The position numbers and the translations under genes are program-made. Below the pieces are notes generated by a model. The model was not told the DNA's origin. It saw only the letters and a list, made by a program, of their open reading frames with translations, and searched no databases. From NCBI RefSeq assembly GCF_036568125.1, contig NZ_DATCTF010000010.1:558001-622000 (forward strand): a stretch of DNA of 64,000 nt, written 5' to 3'. Source of the DNA: Magnetovibrio sp. GTDB lineage: Bacteria > Pseudomonadota > Alphaproteobacteria > Rhodospirillales > Magnetovibrionaceae. Below are positions 27,728 to 37,542 of the stretch, one piece after another (positions within the stretch are counted from its first letter, which is position 1; each line of letters starts with the position of its first letter).

Positions 27728-29563
27728 TCATGAATTGGCCTCGGGAGGCGGGCTTTCGGCGAGCTCATCCGTGGTGGACATGTCGTCAATGTCGTCCTCA
27801 TCCAAGGCCACCAGCATCGCCGCGGCGTGGTCGTGGGAGTCGCGAGCACCGAACAAAATGGCGCCCATTTCGGCCAAATTCCAAATTACATTGCGGGCGT
27901 AACCCAGATCGTTCATCAAAGATGTTCCCGCCGTCGCGGTGATGCGACGTTCTCGTATCAAGCTGTCGAGGGTATTGATGGACGCGGTGCTCTGCTCTTC
28001 GGTCCGAACCTTGAAGTCGTCCAGGTCGAGAACGTCGGCGCTCTCCCCATCGGGTTGGCGCAAGGCGTCAATGGTGCGCATCAACTGGCCCAATTCGGTG
28101 CGGATACGATTGTACTCACGCCGCACATCGTCATTTTCGGACACGATGTTGATCGACATGTTTTTGCGTAGATGTTTGATTTCCTTGACGCTTTGAACGA
28201 TGTTACCGCATGCGTGACGCAGTTCGTACAAGTTGTTGGCGAAATCGGGCGGCAGTTGGTTCTGCGCCTGGCTGATGAATTCGATGATCGCGGCGTAGAG
28301 CGTCTTGACCTTGGTCATGTAGATTTGGTCAAGATCGAAATTCATCACCTCGCGGCTGTATTCTGTGTGTTGTGCGAGGTCGATATCGGACAGAATTTGA
28401 TGGCGATGCAAGCTTAGGCCGTGGGCCATGATTTCGAACGCATTGTCGTACAGGTGAATGGTTTCGTTTCGCACCGCTTCCAGCAAGGTTTCAGGGAACT
28501 CGATGACGGCGTTGTTGAGGTATTCGGGTTCGACCACGGTGATCTTGGGCGTCGGGATGGCGCGTTCGAGAAACGTCACCAGCTTGGCGGTGAACGGCGT
28601 CATGACGGCGACGCCGATGGCGTTGAATATGGTGTGAAAGACCGCCAGCTTCATGGTGTAGTCGTCGTGGGCGATGCCGACATTGGCGGCGACCCCATCC
28701 ACGGCCCAAATCAGTTGGTGAATGAAGACGATGGCGATCAAGCCGGTGACGGCGTTGAAAATCAAGTGCGCCCCGGCCAAGCGCTTGCCCTGATGGTTGG
28801 CGCTGATCGAACCGATGATGGCGGTGATGGTGGTGCCGATGTTGGCGCCAATGGCCAGTGCCAGACCGTTTTCATAGGTGATCTGACCGGAACCCAGCGC
28901 CGTGATGATGAGCACCAATGTGGCGTGGCTCGATTGCATGATGACGGTGGCGGCGAGACCGATGGCGGTGTAGACGAACAGCCCCATGTATCCGCTCATG
29001 GCGAAGGACGCTAGGTCCACGGTGTCGCGAAAGGCTTCGAAGCCTTCTTTCATGTAGTGGATGCCCAAGAACAAAAAGCCCAAACCGGCAAGCACGTAGC
29101 CCATACCCTTAAGGGTTTTGGACGATTGCAGCACCAAGATCACGCCGAACACCAGCATCGGCATGGCGTAGGCGGAAATGTTGACCTTCAAGCCAAAACC
29201 GGCCACCAGCCATGCGCCGGTGGTGGTGCCGATGTTGGCGCCGAAGATGATGCCGATGCCCGACCCCAAGCCAATCAGACCTGCGCTGAGAAACGAGATG
29301 GTGATCACCGACACCAGAGAGCTCGATTGCATCACCGTGGTGGTTGCGATGCCGAAGGATATGCTTTTCCACAAATTGCTGGTGGTGCGTTGCAGCAGCT
29401 TTTCCAGCAACCCGCCCGTGAAGGCTTTGAAGCCTTCTTCCAAAAACAGCATGCCGAACAGAAAGATCGAGACGCCGGCGGCGATTTCCTTGAAATTCGG
29501 GCTGAGCCAAAAACTGTAGGCCAGGATGATTAAAATGGTCGGCAGTACAATTCGTTTCAGCAT
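27728..29563 (-). CDS. Na+/phosphate cotransporter family protein with PhoU-like tail
   Basis: Moves phosphate with sodium; the YjbB branch exports it. The 611-residue protein has two Na_Pi_cotrans repeats with the QSSS signature (VMQSSSLVSVITISF near 75; MQSSHATLVLIITAL near 215) and eight or more membrane helices, followed by a PhoU-like helical cytoplasmic domain (about 375-580). It follows the PiT gene by 52 bases. The C-terminus is acidic and disordered. Confidence 0.93.
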   Translation of the reverse strand: MLKRIVLPTILIILAYSFWLSPNFKEIAAGVSIFLFGMLFLEEGFKAFTGGLLEKLLQRTTSNLWKSISFGIATTTVMQSSSLVSVITISFLSAGLIGLGSGIGIIFGANIGTTTGAWLVAGFGLKVNISAYAMPMLVFGVILVLQSSKTLKGMGYVLAGLGFLFLGIHYMKEGFEAFRDTVDLASFAMSGYMGLFVYTAIGLAATVIMQSSHATLVLIITALGSGQITYENGLALAIGANIGTTITAIIGSISANHQGKRLAGAHLIFNAVTGLIAIVFIHQLIWAVDGVAANVGIAHDDYTMKLAVFHTIFNAIGVAVMTPFTAKLVTFLERAIPTPKITVVEPEYLNNAVIEFPETLLEAVRNETIHLYDNAFEIMAHGLSLHRHQILSDIDLAQHTEYSREVMNFDLDQIYMTKVKTLYAAIIEFISQAQNQLPPDFANNLYELRHACGNIVQSVKEIKHLRKNMSINIVSENDDVRREYNRIRTELGQLMRTIDALRQPDGESADVLDLDDFKVRTEEQSTASINTLDSLIRERRITATAGTSLMNDLGYARNVIWNLAEMGAILFGARDSHDHAAAMLVALDEDDIDDMSTTDELAESPPPEANS

Positions 29564-29615
29564 CGGTGCACCGGATCGTCTCTACGGTTACAGACTTGGC
29601 GTTGAGGGCAACTCT

Positions 29616-31184
29616 TTAAGGCAACATGAAGCCTCTGATGGTGAAATACAACAGCGCGGCCATGACCCCCGACAACGGCACCGTGATGATCCAAGCGGAA
29701 GCGATTTTCAGCGCCATCGAGCGTTTGACCAAGGCTTTGTGAACCTCGCGGTTGAGGCTCTTGCGATCGTGTTTGGTAAAGGCCGATTGCGCTTTGCGCG
29801 CCTTGAGGTCAGCGAGCATGTTTTGCTTTTCGATCAAAGGTGCCGCCTCGAACTTGGTGAGAAAGGCTTCGACTTCGGCTTCGTCCGCGCCCGCATGGTG
29901 TTCGCGGATCTCGTCGAGCATGCGGCGGTAGTTTTTCTTGATGTATTCACGCAAAAAGCCGACCCCGAACACCGCGCCGATGGCGACGTGGGTGGAGCTG
30001 ATGGGCAATCCCAGTTGGCTTGCAATAATCACCGTGATGGCGGCGGACATGGCAATGCAAAAAGCGCGGCCTTGGTCCAATTCTGTGATTTCCGAGCCGA
30101 CGGTGCGGATCAACTTTGGCCCATACAGCGCTAGACCGAACGAAATGCCCAAGGCGCCGATCATCATCACCCAGATGGGGATCGGGGCTTTCTTGACGAC
30201 TTCTCCGGTCATGATGGCGTCGTAGATGCCTGCCAAGGGGCCGACCGCGTTGGCGACGTCGTTTGCGCCGTGGGCGAAGCTCAACAACGCCGCAGCGAAA
30301 ATCAGCGGCAGCACGAACAGCTTGTTGACGCCGCTTTTGTCGGCCGACAAATCGAGGGTCTGCTTGGCGATCATCGGTTTGAGACCGAGGTAAGCAACCA
30401 CCGCCAAGGCGCTACCGATACCGAGCGCAGTGACGAAATCGACCTTGACGATTTTTTTCACGCCCTTGAGCATCAGGTAGGTGGTGAAGGCCAGCACCAT
30501 CACGGCGACCAGGACCGGGACGACTTTTTTCGCCGATTCCAGCATATCGCTTTGGTACATGATGGTGCGTTTGATGATGTACAAAAACGCCGCCGCGATG
30601 ATGCCGCCGAAAATCGGCGAGATCACCCAACTGGCGGCGATGGCGCTCATTTTGCCCCAGTTGGCGACATCCCAACCGGCTGCCGCGATACCCGCACCCA
30701 ACACGCCGCCGACGATGGAGTGGGTGGTCGAAACCGGCAAGCCGTTCATGGTCGCGATGTTCAACCACAGCGCGCCCGCCATCAAGGCCGCCAGCATCAC
30801 CCAAATGAAGGTGTCGGGATCATTGATCAAATCCGGATCGATGATACCGTTCTTGATCGTGCCGACCACGTCGCCGCCGGCGATCAATGCACCTGCGGAT
30901 TCGAATGTCGCGGCGATGATGATCGCGCCGGTGAGGGTCACAGTCTTGGAGCCGACGGCGGGGCCGACGTTGTTGGCGACGTCGTTGGCGCCGATGTTCA
31001 TGGCCATATAGCCGCCGACCATGGCCGCGGCGATCATCAGGTATGCGTTGGGGATGCCCTTGAACATCACCCCCGCATAAATCAGCACCCCGACCAGAAA
31101 CAAGATCGCGGTGCCTAGACGCAAGAACTCCTGGCGCGCGGCGATGGTCGCGTGCTCAATATCGGCCAGATTTTTCAGCTCCAT
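29616..31184 (-). CDS. PiT-family inorganic phosphate transporter
   Basis: Low-affinity phosphate (as metal-phosphate) proton symporter. The 522-residue protein has both PiT signature repeats, GANDVANNVGPAVGSKT and HGANDVANAVGPLAG, and about ten membrane helices. A charged cytoplasmic loop (about 395-475, KNYRRMLDEIREHHAGADEAE) precedes the last membrane helix. The start at MELKNLADIEH has GAGGGGGA upstream. It precedes the Na/Pi cotransporter gene in what looks like an operon. Confidence 0.93.
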   Translation of the reverse strand: MELKNLADIEHATIAARQEFLRLGTAILFLVGVLIYAGVMFKGIPNAYLMIAAAMVGGYMAMNIGANDVANNVGPAVGSKTVTLTGAIIIAATFESAGALIAGGDVVGTIKNGIIDPDLINDPDTFIWVMLAALMAGALWLNIATMNGLPVSTTHSIVGGVLGAGIAAAGWDVANWGKMSAIAASWVISPIFGGIIAAAFLYIIKRTIMYQSDMLESAKKVVPVLVAVMVLAFTTYLMLKGVKKIVKVDFVTALGIGSALAVVAYLGLKPMIAKQTLDLSADKSGVNKLFVLPLIFAAALLSFAHGANDVANAVGPLAGIYDAIMTGEVVKKAPIPIWVMMIGALGISFGLALYGPKLIRTVGSEITELDQGRAFCIAMSAAITVIIASQLGLPISSTHVAIGAVFGVGFLREYIKKNYRRMLDEIREHHAGADEAEVEAFLTKFEAAPLIEKQNMLADLKARKAQSAFTKHDRKSLNREVHKALVKRSMALKIASAWIITVPLSGVMAALLYFTIRGFMLP

Positions 31185-31316
31185 GCAGTCTATCCCCCTC
31201 AATCCGCCTTTGTAGAAATCACAATAGACAATTGTAAATAAATACGGGGCGTTTGTGTATTAAATCTGCAACAAATACGTAACATTCTAAAGGGATATGA
31301 TTGAGGCATGGAAAAA

Positions 31317-31340
31317 CGGCGACCATTTCGATGGTCGCCG
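31317..31340 (-). terminator. Terminator downstream of hemA
   Basis: A perfect 10-bp stem CGGCGACCAT / ATGGTCGCCG with a 4-base loop is followed by five T on the hemA strand (AAAAA at 31312-31316 on the given strand). Confidence 0.85.
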
Positions 31341-31426
31341 TCAGTCTTGAAGTTGCCATGTCATGCGAAGGGCAATGGCGATTTCGGCTTAGGCTGCGAT
31401 AATCTTACGAAACACTATTACACCGC

Positions 31427-32638
31427 TTATGCGGCGGCTTTGAGGCCCAGTCGCCCCCACACTTCCTTGACCGCTTCGATTAGGTGATCGATGTGTGCGT
31501 CGGTGTGGTGCGGGGTGGGGGTGAAGCGCAGGCGTTCTTTGCCGCGTTCGACGGTCGGGTAGTTGATCGGCTGAACGTAGATGTTGTGACGTTCCATCAG
31601 ATCGTCGGACGCCTGTTTGCACAGCACCGCATCGCCGACCAGTACCGGCACGATGTGGCTGACGCTGTCCATCACCGGGATGCCCGCGTCGCGGAAGCGC
31701 TGCTTCAGCGTGGCTGCGCGTTCCTGGTGGCGTTCGCGCAGTTCGTTGTGGTTTTTCAAGTGGTTGACGTTGGTGCGTGCGGCTGCGGCGACGGCCGGCG
31801 GCATAGAGCTGGAGAAGATGAACCCGGTGCCGTAGCTGCGCACGAAATCGCACATCGACTGGGTGCCCGCGATGTAGCCGCCGATTACGCCGAACGCCTT
31901 GGCCAGCGTGCCTTGGATGATGGTGATGCGGTCCATTTGGCCATCGCGTTCCGCCACGCCCGCGCCGCGCGGACCGTAAAGGCCCACCGCGTGCACTTCG
32001 TCGAGGAACGTCATCGCGCCGTATTTGTCGGCCAGATCGCAGATCTCCTTGATCGGCGAAATATCGCCGTCCATCGAATAGACGCTTTCAAAGGCGATCA
32101 TCTTGGGACGGGCGGGGTCGATGGTTTTGAGCACGTTTTCCAGGTCTTCGACATCGTTGTGGCGGAAGATGTGTTTTTCCGCGCGCGAATGGCGGATGCC
32201 TTCGATCATCGAATTGTGGTTTTTGCTGTCGGATACGATCACACAGCCGGGCAGCATCGAGCCGACGGTCGACAGGGTGGTCATGTTGGCGATCCAGCCC
32301 GATTGAAACAGCAGCGCGCTTTCGGTGTTGTGCAGGTCGGCCAGTTCGGCTTCCAACAGCACGTGTTCGTGCATGGTGCCGGAAATGTTGCGCGTCCCGC
32401 CTGCGCCGACGCCATAGCTGCCCGCGACCTCTTGCATGGCCTGGATCGCGCCGGGATTTTGGCCCATGCCCATGTAGTCGTTGGAACACCACACCGTGAT
32501 TTCCTTTACCTCACCGTCCTTATGCACAAAGGCCGTTGGAAATTTGCCTGCTTGGCGTTGCAGGTCGGCAAACACCCGATAACGGCCTTCGGCCTTCAAT
32601 TCAGCGATTTTGTCGGTAAAGAACTGCTGGTAGTCCAT
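31427..32638 (-). CDS. hemA: 5-aminolevulinate synthase
   Basis: First step of haem synthesis by the C4 route: glycine plus succinyl-CoA gives 5-aminolevulinate, with PLP. The 403-residue protein has the alphaproteobacterial ALAS signature: [21 protein letters not shown] start, [17 protein letters not shown] and the PLP-lysine in [16 protein letters not shown]. Length is normal. A palindromic element shared with ubiT lies 128 bases upstream of the start. It is terminated separately at 31317. Confidence 0.98.
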   Translation of the reverse strand: MDYQQFFTDKIAELKAEGRYRVFADLQRQAGKFPTAFVHKDGEVKEITVWCSNDYMGMGQNPGAIQAMQEVAGSYGVGAGGTRNISGTMHEHVLLEAELADLHNTESALLFQSGWIANMTTLSTVGSMLPGCVIVSDSKNHNSMIEGIRHSRAEKHIFRHNDVEDLENVLKTIDPARPKMIAFESVYSMDGDISPIKEICDLADKYGAMTFLDEVHAVGLYGPRGAGVAERDGQMDRITIIQGTLAKAFGVIGGYIAGTQSMCDFVRSYGTGFIFSSSMPPAVAAAARTNVNHLKNHNELRERHQERAATLKQRFRDAGIPVMDSVSHIVPVLVGDAVLCKQASDDLMERHNIYVQPINYPTVERGKERLRFTPTPHHTDAHIDHLIEAVKEVWGRLGLKAAA

Positions 32639-32765
32639 GGAATCCTCCGCAAGGGCAAGGCCGATTTATTGAACTTTTGTGGTGTGTTGGCCACGCTCGG
32701 CTCATGCATATTCTTTTTTGTTGCGGCTATCTTACTCGAATCGGATGATTCACTGCAAGATTTCG

Positions 32766-32781
32766 CACACAAATAGTGTTG
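32766..32781. promoter_or_regulatory. Palindromic operator candidate before hemA (copy 2)
   Basis: The same CACACAAATAGTGTTG as at 5621-5636, with inverted repeat ACAC-N5-GTGT. It lies 128 bases upstream of the hemA start and after the end of the aminotransferase gene, so hemA is the likely target. Confidence 0.5.
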
Positions 32782-32822
32782 TTTTCCGATGTTGGTGCCT
32801 CATTGCGGCGGCAATGGGGCGA

Positions 32823-34226
32823 TTAAGGGGCGAAATGGCCCTCGCTCTGGAGCCATTCCAAGGTTTGGTCCAAGGCCACGGCGACACGCGAGAGCATCTC
32901 GGCGATTTCGTCCTGGGTGATGATCAGCGGCGGTGAAAACGCCAGGGTGTCGCCCATGGCCCGGCTGATCACACCGTTGTTTTGCATGAACTTGGCGCAT
33001 TTCATGCCGACGCCGAGCTTGGCATCGAAGCTGGCGTGGCTGGCTTTGTCTTTGACCAGTTCGATCGCGCCGACCAAACCGACGCCCCGCACTTCGCCAA
33101 CCAGCGGATGTCCATGGAAACCGCGTAGGCCCATCTGCAGGGCCGGGGAGATGTCCTGCACGTAACCGACGATATCGCGTTCTTCGTAAATTTTCAGGGT
33201 TTCCAACGCCACCGCACAGGCCACCGGATGGCCGCCGTAGGTGTAGCCGTGACCGAACACGCCCAGCTTTTCGCTTTCCTTGACCATGTCGGCGAAGATT
33301 TCGTCGCTGACCATCAGCGCGGAAATGGGGATATAGGCCGATGACAGCGCCTTGGCCATGGTCATCATGTCGGGTTTAAGGTTGTACGTCTGGCTGCCCC
33401 ACATGTTACCGGTACGTCCGAAGCCGCAGATCACTTCGTCGGCGATCAGCATCACGTCGTACTTTTTCAGCACCGCCTGGATCTTGTCGAAATAGGTCGC
33501 GGGCGGCACGATCACGCCGCCGGCGCCCATCACCGGTTCGGCGAACATGGCGGCGACCGTGTCGGGACCTTCGGACACGATCAACTGCTCCAGTTCGTCG
33601 GCAAGGCGGGTGGCGAACTGTTCTTCGGTCTCACCGTCCTTGGCGAAACGGTAATGATGCGGGCATCCGGTGCGCAGCACGCCCGCGATGGGCACGTCGA
33701 AATCGTTTTGACAGGCGGGCAAACCGGTCAGGCTGGCGCCCGCGACGGTGACGCCGTGATAAGCCTTTTCGCGCGCGATGACCTTTTTCTTGTTCGGCTT
33801 GCCGCGCGCGTTGTTGACGTACCACACCAGCTTCAATGCGGTGTCGACGGCCTCGGAGCCGGAGTTGGCGAAGAACACCTTGCCCATCTTGACCGGCGCC
33901 AGTTCCAACAGTTTTTCCGCCAGATCGACGGTCACGTCGGGCACCTTGTGGGTGAACGAATGATAAAACGGCAGGCGTTGTAGCGCGTTGGTCGCAGCAT
34001 CGATAAGGCGTTGCTCGTTCCAGCCCAGCGACGTGCACCACAGCCCGGCCATGGCCTCGATGTACTGCGTGCCATCCTCGCCATAGACATGAACCCCTTC
34101 GCCGCGGGTGATCACCAACGGTCCGGTTTCCTGATGAAGTTTCAGGTTGGTGTAGGGGTGGATCAGCGATTCCACATCGCGTTGAGCGGTGGAATTGGGC
34201 AGGGCGGGGGACGATGGGGAGGACAT
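32823..34226 (-). CDS. PLP-dependent class III aminotransferase
   Basis: The 467-residue protein has the fold and motifs of omega-aminotransferases that use amines such as putrescine or beta-alanine-type donors with pyruvate: IEAMAGLWCTSLGWNEQRL, the VIADEVICGFGRTGNMWG block, and the PLP lysine in MTMAKALSSAYIPISA. The closest types are the putrescine-pyruvate (SpuC) and aspartate aminotransferase family proteins. The exact amine cannot be told. It is the gene upstream of hemA on the same strand, with a 184-base gap. Confidence 0.88.
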   Translation of the reverse strand: MSSPSSPALPNSTAQRDVESLIHPYTNLKLHQETGPLVITRGEGVHVYGEDGTQYIEAMAGLWCTSLGWNEQRLIDAATNALQRLPFYHSFTHKVPDVTVDLAEKLLELAPVKMGKVFFANSGSEAVDTALKLVWYVNNARGKPNKKKVIAREKAYHGVTVAGASLTGLPACQNDFDVPIAGVLRTGCPHHYRFAKDGETEEQFATRLADELEQLIVSEGPDTVAAMFAEPVMGAGGVIVPPATYFDKIQAVLKKYDVMLIADEVICGFGRTGNMWGSQTYNLKPDMMTMAKALSSAYIPISALMVSDEIFADMVKESEKLGVFGHGYTYGGHPVACAVALETLKIYEERDIVGYVQDISPALQMGLRGFHGHPLVGEVRGVGLVGAIELVKDKASHASFDAKLGVGMKCAKFMQNNGVISRAMGDTLAFSPPLIITQDEIAEMLSRVAVALDQTLEWLQSEGHFAP

Positions 34227-34385
34227 GGTGCGCGGCCTTCGTGGTCGAGTTGATAAGGGTTCACAGCTTCGATCATTGTGCGTCCGAGGGCAATCGTTTT
34301 CCTATTCTTTTCAAGCATGGACAGCGTCTTCACGATCGGTCTTAAATAGGGCCAGAGGGTAGGTAACGCCGCAAGGAGAATTGCA

Positions 34386-35204
34386 ATGGCGATTAAAGAC
34401 ATTCTTGTTCATGTCGGGAATTCCGCCCGTCAAGGCTGCGTAGACGTCGCCGCCGCGTTGGCCGCCCAGCATGGTGCCCATGTGATGGGTGTGCACGTCA
34501 CCACCCCACCCGATATTCCTCCCTACATCGAAGCCCAGCTGGGCGCAGACGTCATCGATGCCCAGGTGCGTTTTGGCGAGGAAATGGCAGCAGAGGCCAA
34601 GGCTGCGTTCGATCAGGGGCTTGGCGCGAATAATATTTCCACCGAATGGCGAACGATGCGCGGCGATCTGATCGAAGGCATCCAAGCTTACGGACGCTAT
34701 GCCGATCTTGTCATCGTCGGTCAGGTCAACCCCGACGAGCCCGCGATGTCGAGCAGCGAGGACGTCGCCGGACGTTTAGCGTTGTCGTTGGGCCGGCCGG
34801 TTTTGGCGGTGCCGTATGCGGGATCGTTCGCCACGGTCGGCAAGCGGGTGTTGGTTGCATGGGATGGCAGCCGCGCCGCCGCGCGGGCCATGGGCGATGC
34901 GATGGCGCTGATGCGTCAGGCCGACGCGGTAGAGGTTTTGGGCGTCAACGTCGAAGAAGGCGACAGCGGTGGTCAAGACGCTGTCGCGCATCTGTCGCGT
35001 CACGGCATCAAGGCCGTGGCACGCACGGTTCAGGCCCGCGACATGGAACCCGGCGCGATGATGTTGTCACACGCCGCGGACTTTGGTGCCGACATGTTGG
35101 TGATGGGTGCATACGGCCACGCACGATGGCGCGAGCTGGTGATGGGCGGCGTCACCCAGCACATGCTGGAACACATGACCATACCGGTTTTGATGTCGCA
35201 TTGA
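34386..35204 (+). CDS. Tandem universal stress protein
   Basis: The 272-residue protein has two UspA domains. The C-terminal domain keeps the nucleotide-binding motif G-A-Y-G-H-x-R-x-R-E-x-x-x-G-G-x-T near residues 235-255; the N-terminal one (about 1-145) lacks it. Related to the UspE-like two-domain type seen in proteobacteria. It is preceded by GGAG and divergent from the aminotransferase. It ends just before the convergent kinase. Confidence 0.88.
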   Translation: MAIKDILVHVGNSARQGCVDVAAALAAQHGAHVMGVHVTTPPDIPPYIEAQLGADVIDAQVRFGEEMAAEAKAAFDQGLGANNISTEWRTMRGDLIEGIQAYGRYADLVIVGQVNPDEPAMSSSEDVAGRLALSLGRPVLAVPYAGSFATVGKRVLVAWDGSRAAARAMGDAMALMRQADAVEVLGVNVEEGDSGGQDAVAHLSRHGIKAVARTVQARDMEPGAMMLSHAADFGADMLVMGAYGHARWRELVMGGVTQHMLEHMTIPVLMSH

Positions 35205-35209
35205 CGACG

Positions 35210-35229
35210 CGCCAGCGGTTTAGCTGGCG
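35210..35229. terminator. Hairpin between the stress protein and kinase genes
   Basis: A perfect 7-bp stem CGCCAGC / GCTGGCG with a 6-base loop lies in the 25-base convergent gap. It has no clear T-tract on either strand, so it is a weak terminator candidate. Confidence 0.35.
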
Positions 35230-37542
35230 TTAGGCTGCGATGGTGCGCTCGATGGGGAAGCGAACGGTGACGGTGGTGCCGGTATCGATTTCGCTGTCAA
35301 TCTCCAACGAGCCGCCATGCAGCGTCACGAACGAGTTCACCAGGAACAGACCCATGCCGCTGCCTTCGTGGTTGCGGGTGTAGATGTCGCTGACCTGTTC
35401 GAACGGCTCGAGAATGCTTTGGCGTTTGTTTTCGGGGATGCCGTAACCGCTGTCGCGCACGATCAAGGCCAGCGCGCCGTCTTCTTCTCGATGCGCGATA
35501 AAATCAATCTTGCCGCCTTGGGGCGTGAATTTGATCGCATTGCTGAGCAGGTTGAGGATGACCTGCTTCATGCGCACCGCATCGCCGTGCAGCTTCGGCA
35601 AGTCGTCTTGCACCGTGCCATGCAGGGCCAACTTGGCGAATTCGGCTTGCGGTTTCACCATGTCTAGACAGGTGTGGCACAGCTCGACGATGTCGATGTG
35701 TTCATCGCGGATGACCATGGTGCCCGTTTCGATGCGCGATACATCCAAGATGTCGTTGATGACGCCCAGCAAGTGCTGGCCGGAGGTCAGGATGTTGCTG
35801 CTGTATTCGACGTAATTGTCGTTGCCGATGGGGCCGAACATCTGCTCCTTGATCATTTCCGAAAAGCCGATGATGGCGTTGAGCGGCGTGCGAAGTTCGT
35901 GGCTCATGTTGGCGAGGAACTGGGTCTTGGCGTGGCTGGCCATTTCCGCCTGCTCCTTTGCCGTCATCAATTCGGAGATGACTTTCTTGCGATCGGTGAT
36001 GTCTTCCTTGACGGCGACATAGGAGGTGATTTCGCCGCGCTCGTTCTTGATCGGTGAGATCGACGCGTATTCCCAAAACAAGGTGCCGTCCTTGCGCTTG
36101 TTATGAAATTCACCACGCCATTCGCCGCCGCTGGTGATGGTTTTCCATAGCTGCTCGTATTCTTCGGTGTTCTTTTCACCCGAACTGATGAGTTGCGGGC
36201 GTTGGCCGATGGCCTCGTTGGCGCTGTATCCGGTGGCGTCCTCGAACTTCGGATTGACATAGGTGATGATGCCCTGGGTGTCGGTGATCATCACGCTGGC
36301 TGGGCTTTGTTCGACGGCGCGCGACAGTTTGCGCAGTTGTTCTTCAGCGTGTTTGGTGGCGGTGATGTCGATGCGCACGCTGGCGGTGCCGCCGTCGGCC
36401 ATGGGGCTGTCGCTGGCAAGAATCCAAGAGCCGTCTCCGAATTTGATGATATAGGGATGACCGAGGGCTTGGCGCATGGCATCATTGCCCGCATCCTCGT
36501 CGAAGACCAGATCCTCGTATATGTTGCGTTCAAGACAGGTTTGTTGAAAGTCGACGAAGGTGACGCCACGGGTAAGCGCATCACCTATGTCTGCGTGCAG
36601 CTTTTCAAATGTAGCGTTCCAGAACGACAGCCGGCCTTCCGCGTCGAAGAACGCAAAGCCTTCGCCTATGCTTTGCGCCGCATCGCGGAACTGGCGGGAG
36701 GTGCGTTCGGACAAGTCGTGCGCTTTGCGCAACCGCATCAGTGCAAAGGCAAGGCCTGCGAACAAGATCAGGGTCAGAACCAGAAGAACGACGCGAAAGG
36801 TGTTGGCGTTGCGGATGCGTTCGACCGTAAAGGTCATATGGGTCTCGTAGATGTCGTCGAGCGTTTCCGTGGTCGGCAATTGCGTCAGCCGTGTCATGCT
36901 TTTGGCGATGTCGTCGTTTGCGCTCAAATTCGCTGCGACGTGGACCAGGACCTTATCGATGGCGACACGGTCCGTGGCAGTGAGGTTCGCGTTTTTCAAG
37001 TCGTCGATGATGTCGAGAATCTCGAGACGACTGTTTTCGCTTTGTGTGATGTTGTGAAACAGCAAGGCACTGAGCAGTCGATGCATGTCGACCGTTTGCG
37101 GGTCGTGCCGATGAGCCGTGATGCGGGCAATTTCCAACGGCAGGTAATTGATGGTGTTGCGCACGATGGCGGTGCGCGATTTGACGGACTCGACCAGATC
37201 GAACTTGGTTTGCATGTAGGATTTGAAGATATTGAGCTGTTTGTTCAGCGCTGGGCTGATCAGACCGTAAAGTCCGGTTGTCGGGTTGTGCAGCTTTTCG
37301 TTCAGTTCCTTCATACGCGCCACGGTGCCGACGATGCTGTCGTAATGCATCAACTGCAAAGACACGGCCTTGAGGGTCTGCTCGTCGAGTTGGGTGTCGA
37401 GTTGTTTGAGGTGTAGGAGGTCTTGCGCAGCGGCGCTGTGACGGTCCAGGTCCATCAGTCGGGTCTGGAATGAAAACACCAACACCAGAACGGCAGTGGC
37501 GGCCAAAAGCAGAAAGGGAAGAGGGCCGGACGTTCGCGTCAT
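35230..37542 (-). CDS. Sensor histidine kinase with helical periplasmic sensor and PAS domains
   Basis: The 770-residue protein has an N-terminal membrane helix (about 8-25), a large helical periplasmic region that resembles the DAHL domain (about 25-255), a second membrane helix (about 258-280), two PAS domains (about 290-400 and 405-525, with a PAC segment), then HisKA with H548 in [17 protein letters not shown] and HATPase_c with DSGYGIP and GSGMGLFLV. It overlaps the di-haem peroxidase gene by 4 bases (ATGA), so the two are translated from one transcript. No response regulator is adjacent. Confidence 0.9.
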   Translation of the reverse strand: MTRTSGPLPFLLLAATAVLVLVFSFQTRLMDLDRHSAAAQDLLHLKQLDTQLDEQTLKAVSLQLMHYDSIVGTVARMKELNEKLHNPTTGLYGLISPALNKQLNIFKSYMQTKFDLVESVKSRTAIVRNTINYLPLEIARITAHRHDPQTVDMHRLLSALLFHNITQSENSRLEILDIIDDLKNANLTATDRVAIDKVLVHVAANLSANDDIAKSMTRLTQLPTTETLDDIYETHMTFTVERIRNANTFRVVLLVLTLILFAGLAFALMRLRKAHDLSERTSRQFRDAAQSIGEGFAFFDAEGRLSFWNATFEKLHADIGDALTRGVTFVDFQQTCLERNIYEDLVFDEDAGNDAMRQALGHPYIIKFGDGSWILASDSPMADGGTASVRIDITATKHAEEQLRKLSRAVEQSPASVMITDTQGIITYVNPKFEDATGYSANEAIGQRPQLISSGEKNTEEYEQLWKTITSGGEWRGEFHNKRKDGTLFWEYASISPIKNERGEITSYVAVKEDITDRKKVISELMTAKEQAEMASHAKTQFLANMSHELRTPLNAIIGFSEMIKEQMFGPIGNDNYVEYSSNILTSGQHLLGVINDILDVSRIETGTMVIRDEHIDIVELCHTCLDMVKPQAEFAKLALHGTVQDDLPKLHGDAVRMKQVILNLLSNAIKFTPQGGKIDFIAHREEDGALALIVRDSGYGIPENKRQSILEPFEQVSDIYTRNHEGSGMGLFLVNSFVTLHGGSLEIDSEIDTGTTVTVRFPIERTIAA

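Noticed and set aside
34163-34402. 79-codon frame upstream of the aminotransferase
   Set aside because: It overlaps the aminotransferase start and the stress-protein start; the sole hydrophobic N-terminus is likely chance.
36193-37416. Open frame antisense to the DAHL-type kinase
   Set aside because: Shadow frame; the kinase has a complete domain series.
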